Part shown: piece after piece, positions 14,652 to 18,662 of the stretch
Layout of the letters: each line of letters begins with the position of its first letter
Position numbering within the stretch: position 1 is the stretch's first letter
DNA from: Clostridiales bacterium
Lineage (GTDB): Bacteria > Bacillota > Clostridia > Oscillospirales > Oscillospiraceae
Assembly (NCBI GenBank): GCA_021203685.1
Contig: JAJQAS010000276.1
Span: 1 to 18,662 of the forward strand
Length of the DNA stretch: 18,662 bases
Reading direction: 5' to 3'
Translations under genes and position numbers: made by a program
The notes under the pieces: model-generated
The model's input: only the letters and a program-made list of their open reading frames with translations
The model's database searches: none
Told to the model about the DNA's origin: nothing

Positions 14652-16691
14652 CTATCCCGCCTCGTGCAGCAGCCCGTTCTGATAGGCCCAGACCAGCCGC
14701 TCCAAATCCGCGATGCGGGCCTCCTCCTTTTTGCCCTCGTCGGTGTCCCGGACCAGCACCCGCTGGCGCGCGGTGTAAATGCGCTCGCTCTGGCTTTCGA
14801 TGTCCTCGTCGTCCCGGATGGCTTTCTCGGTGCTCTCAAAGGGCTGGTGGGTGCGCAGAGTCAGCCCACGGCTGCTGTAAATGAGGGTATACCCGGCGAT
14901 GCCGGTCTTGCTGTGGTAGGCCCGGCAGAATCCGCCGTCAATGACCACCAGTTTGCCGCCGCCCTTGACAGGGCTTTCCCCCTCGATGGCCCGGACGGGG
15001 ACGTGGCCGTTGAAAATATGGCTGCTCTCGTCGGTGAGGCCGAACTCCGCCAAAATCTTCTCTGCGGTCTCCTCCGCGTGGGGGCCGTTGATGTGGGTAT
15101 AGTAGGGATTTTTTACCTCGGCGTGGGTGGATTTGTCCGCGATATACAGCCGCTCGAAGGTGGTCATGGCGCTGCGGCCAAAGATGGGCGACAGGGCGCC
15201 GCACCACAGGTACCACAGGAAGTCCTGCCCCGCCTGCCGCTCTGGGCTGCCCTCCGGGGCAAAATAACCCTGCCGCGCCCGGCGGTCGCAGTAGTCAAAC
15301 AGCGCCTTTCCCTGGTAGGAGCGGCCCTCGAAGGTTTCGGCGGCGAAGTCCCCCGCCTCGGTCATGGGCACCGCGCCGTGGTAAAGCAGGTTGCCGTTGA
15401 AGCAGCTGTACACCGTCCCCCTGGCGTAGAGGAACCGGACGTGCCGCTGGAGCTTTTCGCTCTGGCGGAAGCTCCGCACCAGGTCGTCCAGCACCTCTAC
15501 CTCCTCATCGGTGAGGGCGCCGGGACAGACCGGGTCCACCGTGGGGAAATCCGTATCCCGAAGGGGATATCGCTTGCCGCCGCACAGGGAGCGCAGCGGA
15601 AGTGCCGCTTGACGGCAGAGGACGGTACCATTCTCGTAGTCGATTTGGTTCAGGTAGTCACGGCCCTGCATCTGGAAGTCTGGGTTCCGGGCGATGACCT
15701 GGGCCTCCACCTTGAACATCAGGATGGAAACGGCCTTGTGCATCCGGGCGATCTCCTCCCAGCGGTCCTGCAGGGAGCTCGGCGGAAGTGCCGCTTGACG
15801 GCAGCTGCCGCCGTGGGGCCGCCAAAGCGTCACGTCCGATTTTCCGTAGACCCGCTCCGCCATCTGGTCCAGGGTGCGCAGGCTGATACCGTAGCCCGTC
15901 TCCAGCATCTCCAGATTGTTGTAGGAAAGGGTGGTTTTCAGCACGGTCAGGATACAAATATGGCTGCCCGCGGCGGCTCCCATCCAGACTACGTCGTGGT
16001 TGCCCCACTGGATGTCCACGTTGTGGTACTCCATCAGCTGGTCCAAAATGCGGTCGGGTCGGGGGCCGCGGTCGAACAAGTCGCCTACGATGTGCAGCTG
16101 GTCCACCGCCAGCCGCTTGATGAGCTGGCACAGCCGGACGATGTAGGCGTCCGCCCGGTCGTAGCGGATGATGCTCTGGATGATCTCATCGTAGTAGAGC
16201 TGCTTGTCGTGGTCCTCGAAATGGGCGTGGAGCAGCTCGTCCAGAATGTGAGCGCAGCTCTCCGGCAGGCACTTACGGACGTGGGCGCGGGTGTGCTTGC
16301 TGGAAACCAGCCGGCACAGCTCCACCAGCCGCAGCAGCGTGGTACTGTACCATGCGGTCAGGTCGGACTGTCCAGCCTTCAATTCCGGCAGCTTCTCCTC
16401 TGGGTAATAAATCAGGGTGGCCAGGTCCGCCCGCTCTCGGGCCGGAACAGTGTCGGAAAAGAGCAGATCAATTTTCTCCCGAATGACGCCGGAGGCGCTG
16501 TTCAGGATGTGGACAAAGGCCTCGTGCTCGCCGTGGAGGTCGCTCATGAAATGTTCCGTCCCCTTGGGCAGGCGCAGCTGCGCCTCGATGCGAATGATCT
16601 CGCTGGAGGCGGCGGCGACGGTGGGGTATTTCTCTGCCAGCAGCGTCAGGTAGCGCAGCTGCTCCCCGGTCAGGTTCTGTTGGGTGGTCAT
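14652..16691 (-). CDS. fbp: Fructose-1,6-bisphosphatase class III
   Basis: A 679-residue class III fructose-1,6-bisphosphatase, the Firmicutes-type Mn-dependent gluconeogenic enzyme that turns fructose-1,6-bisphosphate into fructose-6-phosphate. Metal-site motifs of the calcineurin-like phosphoesterase fold are intact: SDLHGEHEAF (Asp51, His53), GDLFDRGP (203-210), GNHDVVWMGAAAG (GNHD at 230-233), NGHVPV and DGGFCRAYHSKTGIAGYTLI near the C-terminus. AGGAGG precedes the ATG at 16691. Unusual are two copies of CRQAALP, at residues 297-303 and 359-365, encoded by a near-identical 34-nt DNA repeat in the same frame. From memory of family members, these points look like added residues. The enzyme is probably active because no motif is broken. 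Confidence 0.95.
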   Translation of the reverse strand: MTTQQNLTGEQLRYLTLLAEKYPTVAAASSEIIRIEAQLRLPKGTEHFMSDLHGEHEAFVHILNSASGVIREKIDLLFSDTVPARERADLATLIYYPEEKLPELKAGQSDLTAWYSTTLLRLVELCRLVSSKHTRAHVRKCLPESCAHILDELLHAHFEDHDKQLYYDEIIQSIIRYDRADAYIVRLCQLIKRLAVDQLHIVGDLFDRGPRPDRILDQLMEYHNVDIQWGNHDVVWMGAAAGSHICILTVLKTTLSYNNLEMLETGYGISLRTLDQMAERVYGKSDVTLWRPHGGSCRQAALPPSSLQDRWEEIARMHKAVSILMFKVEAQVIARNPDFQMQGRDYLNQIDYENGTVLCRQAALPLRSLCGGKRYPLRDTDFPTVDPVCPGALTDEEVEVLDDLVRSFRQSEKLQRHVRFLYARGTVYSCFNGNLLYHGAVPMTEAGDFAAETFEGRSYQGKALFDYCDRRARQGYFAPEGSPERQAGQDFLWYLWCGALSPIFGRSAMTTFERLYIADKSTHAEVKNPYYTHINGPHAEETAEKILAEFGLTDESSHIFNGHVPVRAIEGESPVKGGGKLVVIDGGFCRAYHSKTGIAGYTLIYSSRGLTLRTHQPFESTEKAIRDDEDIESQSERIYTARQRVLVRDTDEGKKEEARIADLERLVWAYQNGLLHEAG
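15585..15618 (-). repeat. In-frame repeat element in fbp, copy B
   Basis: This 34-nt block matches copy A (15771-15804) at 32 positions; the two differences lie in a 3-nt middle segment, 15593-15595. It holds the small palindrome TGCCG-TCAAG-CGGCA. It encodes part of LCRQAALPLRSLCGG where relatives, as I recall them, have a much shorter turn before the KRYPLRDT segment. Confidence 0.75.
15771..15804 (-). repeat. In-frame repeat element in fbp, copy A
   Basis: A direct copy of the element at 15585-15618, 186 nt (62 codons) away and in the same reading frame, giving SCRQAALPPSSLQD. The core 23 nt (15782-15804) is identical in both copies. Confidence 0.75.
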
Positions 16692-16725
16692 AAAAAATCC
16701 TCCTCACAGTTCTGGTGCTGCCCCT

Positions 16726-16754
16726 ATCATACAGCAGAAAGGCGATTTTGAAAA
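16726..16754 (-). promoter_or_regulatory. Candidate fbp promoter
   Basis: Minus strand: TTTTCA (16754-16749), a 17-bp spacer and TATGAT (16731-16726), 35 nt ahead of the fbp ATG. The -35 is only 4 of 6 to consensus. Confidence 0.4.
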
Positions 16755-16788
16755 GTAATTTTTCTACAAAATCCCAAACTTTCTACCC

Positions 16789-16817
16789 TTGCGGCGGTGC
16801 TTCTTCAATATTATAAT
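16789..16817 (+). promoter_or_regulatory. Candidate promoter of the MATE gene
   Basis: A perfect TATAAT (16812-16817) lies 17 bp after a weak TTGCGG (16789-16794), 39 nt ahead of the chosen ATG at 16857. The frame's earlier start at 16797 would lie upstream of this -10. Confidence 0.5.
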
Positions 16818-16856
16818 AGCAACATATCTCAATATCTCACTGACCGGAGAATACCT

Positions 16857-18215
16857 ATGAAAAACACCGCAATGGACCTGACCCAGGGCCGTCCCATCAC
16901 CCAAATTCTGCTCTTTTCCCTGCCGCTGGTGCTGGGGACCCTCTTTCAGCAGCTCTACAGCTTTGTGGACACGGTGATGGTGGGGCGCATCGTGGGAACA
17001 GAGGCCCTGGCAGCGGTGGGTGCCACCTACCCGCTGAACTTCCTGATTCTGGGCTTCGTCCAGGGGGCCTGCATCGGCTTCGCCGTCCCGTTGGGCAAGG
17101 CCACCGGCGCTCACCGGAGCGACGAGTTCCAGCGGAGCTTCTGGAACGGCTGCTGGCTGGGGCTGGTCACGTTCCTGGCGATGACCGCTGCCACGCTGCT
17201 GCTGGCGGGGCCGCTGCTGCGGCTCATTCAGACGCCGGAGGACATCTTCACCGACGCAGCCACCTACATTCGCATCATCTTCCTGGGGCTCCCCGCCTCC
17301 GCCCTCTACAACTATCTGGCGGCGGCGCTGCGGGCCTCCGGGGACTCCACCCGGCCCTTCTGGTTCCTGCTGGTCTCCAGCTTTTTGAACATCGCCCTGG
17401 ATTATACTTTTATGGCGGTGCTGCGCTTGGGCGTGGCCGGGGCTGCCTGGGCCACCATCACCAGCCAGCTGGTCAGCGGTCTGCTGTGTGCCTGGTGGCT
17501 CACCGCCAGAACCGCTCTGCTCCGGGGCAGCGGCCAGCGAATGGGTCTCTCCCGGCGGCACCTGCGGGAGCTGGCGGTCATCGGCTACCCCATGGGCTTT
17601 GAATACTCCGTCTCCGCCGTGGGCGCGGTGGTCATGCAGGGGGCGCTGAACACCTTCGGCACTGTGGCCGTGGCCGGACAGACGGCGGGGGAAAAGGTGC
17701 GGCAGATGTTCACCCTCCCCATGGAGAGCGTGGGCATGGGCATGGTCACCTATGTCAGCCAGAACGACGGGGCTGGGCGCACGGACCGTATCTGGCAGGG
17801 TCTCCGGGCGGGTCTGACCATCCAGTGGAGCTACTGCGCCGCGGCGTGGGTGGTCATCTACTTTGGCAAGCCCTGGTTCACCCAACTGGTGCTGGGCACC
17901 TCCACCAGCGCAGAGGCGGCGCACTCCATCCAGTACCTGGGTATCATCAGCACGCTGTTCTGCCTCCACGGGGCGCTGATGATCTTCCGCAACACCCTCC
18001 AGGGCATGGGCTACAGCGTCCACGCCATTTTCAGCGGCGCGGGGGAACTGATTGGGCGGACTGTCGGCGGCTGGCTGGCGGTGACGGCACTGGGCTTCAC
18101 TGGCATCTGCCTGGCAAATCCCATGGCCTGGGGCCTGGCCCTGTGCTACTCGGCGGGGATGGTGTTCCACTTCCTGCGGCGGAGAGAGCGGGCCGGTCGT
18201 TCCGATTTGGTCTGA
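16857..18215 (+). CDS. MATE-family multidrug/toxin exporter
   Basis: A 452-residue membrane protein with about twelve hydrophobic helices in two similar halves, the layout of MATE exporters, which expel cationic drugs or metabolites using Na+ or H+ gradients. The N-terminal signature is clear: ITQILLFSLPLVLGTLFQQLYSF, then VDTVMVGRIVGTEALAAVGATYP. The second half repeats the theme (ELAVIGYPMGFEYSVSAVGAVVMQG). The ATG at 16857 follows CGGAGAA; a frame extension of 20 codons upstream is rejected because it crosses the promoter. It is a single-gene unit closed by a strong terminator. The substrate is unknown. Confidence 0.93.
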   Translation: MKNTAMDLTQGRPITQILLFSLPLVLGTLFQQLYSFVDTVMVGRIVGTEALAAVGATYPLNFLILGFVQGACIGFAVPLGKATGAHRSDEFQRSFWNGCWLGLVTFLAMTAATLLLAGPLLRLIQTPEDIFTDAATYIRIIFLGLPASALYNYLAAALRASGDSTRPFWFLLVSSFLNIALDYTFMAVLRLGVAGAAWATITSQLVSGLLCAWWLTARTALLRGSGQRMGLSRRHLRELAVIGYPMGFEYSVSAVGAVVMQGALNTFGTVAVAGQTAGEKVRQMFTLPMESVGMGMVTYVSQNDGAGRTDRIWQGLRAGLTIQWSYCAAAWVVIYFGKPWFTQLVLGTSTSAEAAHSIQYLGIISTLFCLHGALMIFRNTLQGMGYSVHAIFSGAGELIGRTVGGWLAVTALGFTGICLANPMAWGLALCYSAGMVFHFLRRRERAGRSDLV

Positions 18216-18222
18216 AAACACG

Positions 18223-18253
18223 AAAAGCACGGCGGGGTCCGCCGTGCTTTTTT
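18223..18253 (+). terminator. Terminator after the MATE gene (probably bidirectional)
   Basis: A 13-bp GC-rich stem (18223-18235 with 18239-18251) with a 3-nt loop and a run of T. The A-run on the other side lets it also end the converging minus-strand small gene. Confidence 0.9.
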
Positions 18254-18256
18254 GAT

Positions 18257-18510
18257 TCAATCCTCCAGCAGGTCAGCGCCGTCGTCGCCGGGGCAAGACC
18301 CGGCGGTGTGATTTCACTGAAATAATCGGATACCTCTTTCAGTGTTGCAGTTGGGTTCTGTTTGATATATGCCAACATAGCTTCTTCTGTTTTATATTGG
18401 TATGGAGCGTGCAAAGCGCAGTAGTAGTTCCCCTGCTGTTCGTAACTCTCCTGCGCAAGATGCTCATACCGTTCTTTTATCAGCTTCGTATATTCCTCGT
18501 GGGTGTCCAT
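18257..18510 (-). CDS. Small hypothetical protein, probably frameshifted near its C-terminus
   Basis: I do not recognise this gene. The ATG at 18510 has a GGGGGGAG ribosome binding site and starts a hydrophilic, helix-prone protein (MDTHEEYTKLIKERYEHLAQ...) without signal peptide or membrane segment; the middle has a YYCALHAPYQYKTEEAML stretch. The literal frame runs on after GLAP to 18097, antisense into the MATE gene and with low-complexity Pro/Arg/Gly content. If the CCCC run at 18290-18293 had one more C, the protein would end GLAPGDDGADLLED with a stop at 18257-18259, just before the shared terminator, giving 84 residues. That is far more natural, so a one-base deletion or sequencing error is likely. 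The gene looks AT-richer than its neighbours and lies just downstream of a tRNA-Ala gene. Function unknown. Confidence 0.55.
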
Positions 18511-18541
18511 GCGCTCCCCCCTCTCTCCGCAATTTACCGCT

Positions 18542-18578
18542 AAAAAAACAGCCCGTTTTCGACTGAAAACGAGCTGTT
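18542..18578 (-). terminator. Terminator after tRNA-Ala
   Basis: A 14-bp stem with one G-U pair (18547-18560 with 18565-18578), 4-nt loop GACT and, on the minus strand, a run of seven T. It lies 8 nt past the tRNA 3' end. Confidence 0.88.
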
Positions 18579-18585
18579 CTGATCT

Positions 18586-18661
<76 letters not shown>

Positions 18662-18662
18662 A

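Noticed and set aside
14664..16751. A 695-codon open frame on the plus strand opposite fbp
   Set aside because: It is a shadow of the intact fbp gene; its repeated RKCRLTA simply mirrors the fbp DNA repeat.
16764..18260. A 498-codon open frame on the minus strand opposite the MATE gene
   Set aside because: Antisense to an intact MATE exporter; Pro/Gln/Gly-rich and not protein-like.

Overview
The window is GC-rich (by eye around 60%) and carries Firmicutes hallmarks: a clpX-lon-engB gene order, a class III fructose-1,6-bisphosphatase, AGGAGG-type ribosome binding sites, a DinR/LexA-like box of the Gram-positive type, and a 'NNFFASVE' DinB. Together these suggest a gut clostridium of the Oscillospiraceae (Flavonifractor, Lawsonibacter or Oscillibacter-like). 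That placement is inferred from gene content and was not computed.

Layout. 1-4095 (+): the 3' part of clpX, then lon and engB, closed by a strong terminator; a structured 149-nt gap precedes lon. 4117-4773 (+): an S51-type serine peptidase. 4899-6765: an aldo/keto reductase (-) and a LysR regulator (+), divergent around a shared region with a good promoter and a palindromic operator candidate. 6829-10338 (-): a permuted PstS-like lipoprotein, an NptA-type Na+/Pi transporter with a PhoU tail, and a CorA-family protein, apparently one operon with a Pho-box-like upstream region. 10608-14427 (-): dinB, znuA, znuC and znuB, with 4-nt stop/start overlaps at the first two junctions, behind a promoter overlapped by a LexA box. 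14652-16691 (-): fbp, with two in-phase copies of a 34-nt repeat inside the coding sequence. 16857-18215 (+): a MATE exporter. 18257-18661 (-): a small AT-rich unknown gene that looks frameshifted at its end, then tRNA-Ala(GGC) at the window edge.

The genes fall into functional modules. ClpX and Lon do protein quality control, and EngB serves ribosome assembly. The PstS/NptA/CorA unit points to phosphate and divalent-cation balance. The zinc importer sits under what looks like DNA-damage control through dinB. Fbp is gluconeogenic. The MATE pump, LysR/reductase pair and S51 peptidase are stand-alone accessory units.

Most worth a second look: the duplicated in-frame palindromic repeat in fbp, SOS-type control reaching a zinc-uptake operon, the circularly permuted PstS beside a Na+/Pi carrier, the GMN-to-GRN change in the CorA protein, overlapping hairpins or a pseudoknot ahead of lon, and the one-base frameshift in the small gene next to the tRNA. 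No CRISPR array, transposase, phage gene or rRNA is visible.
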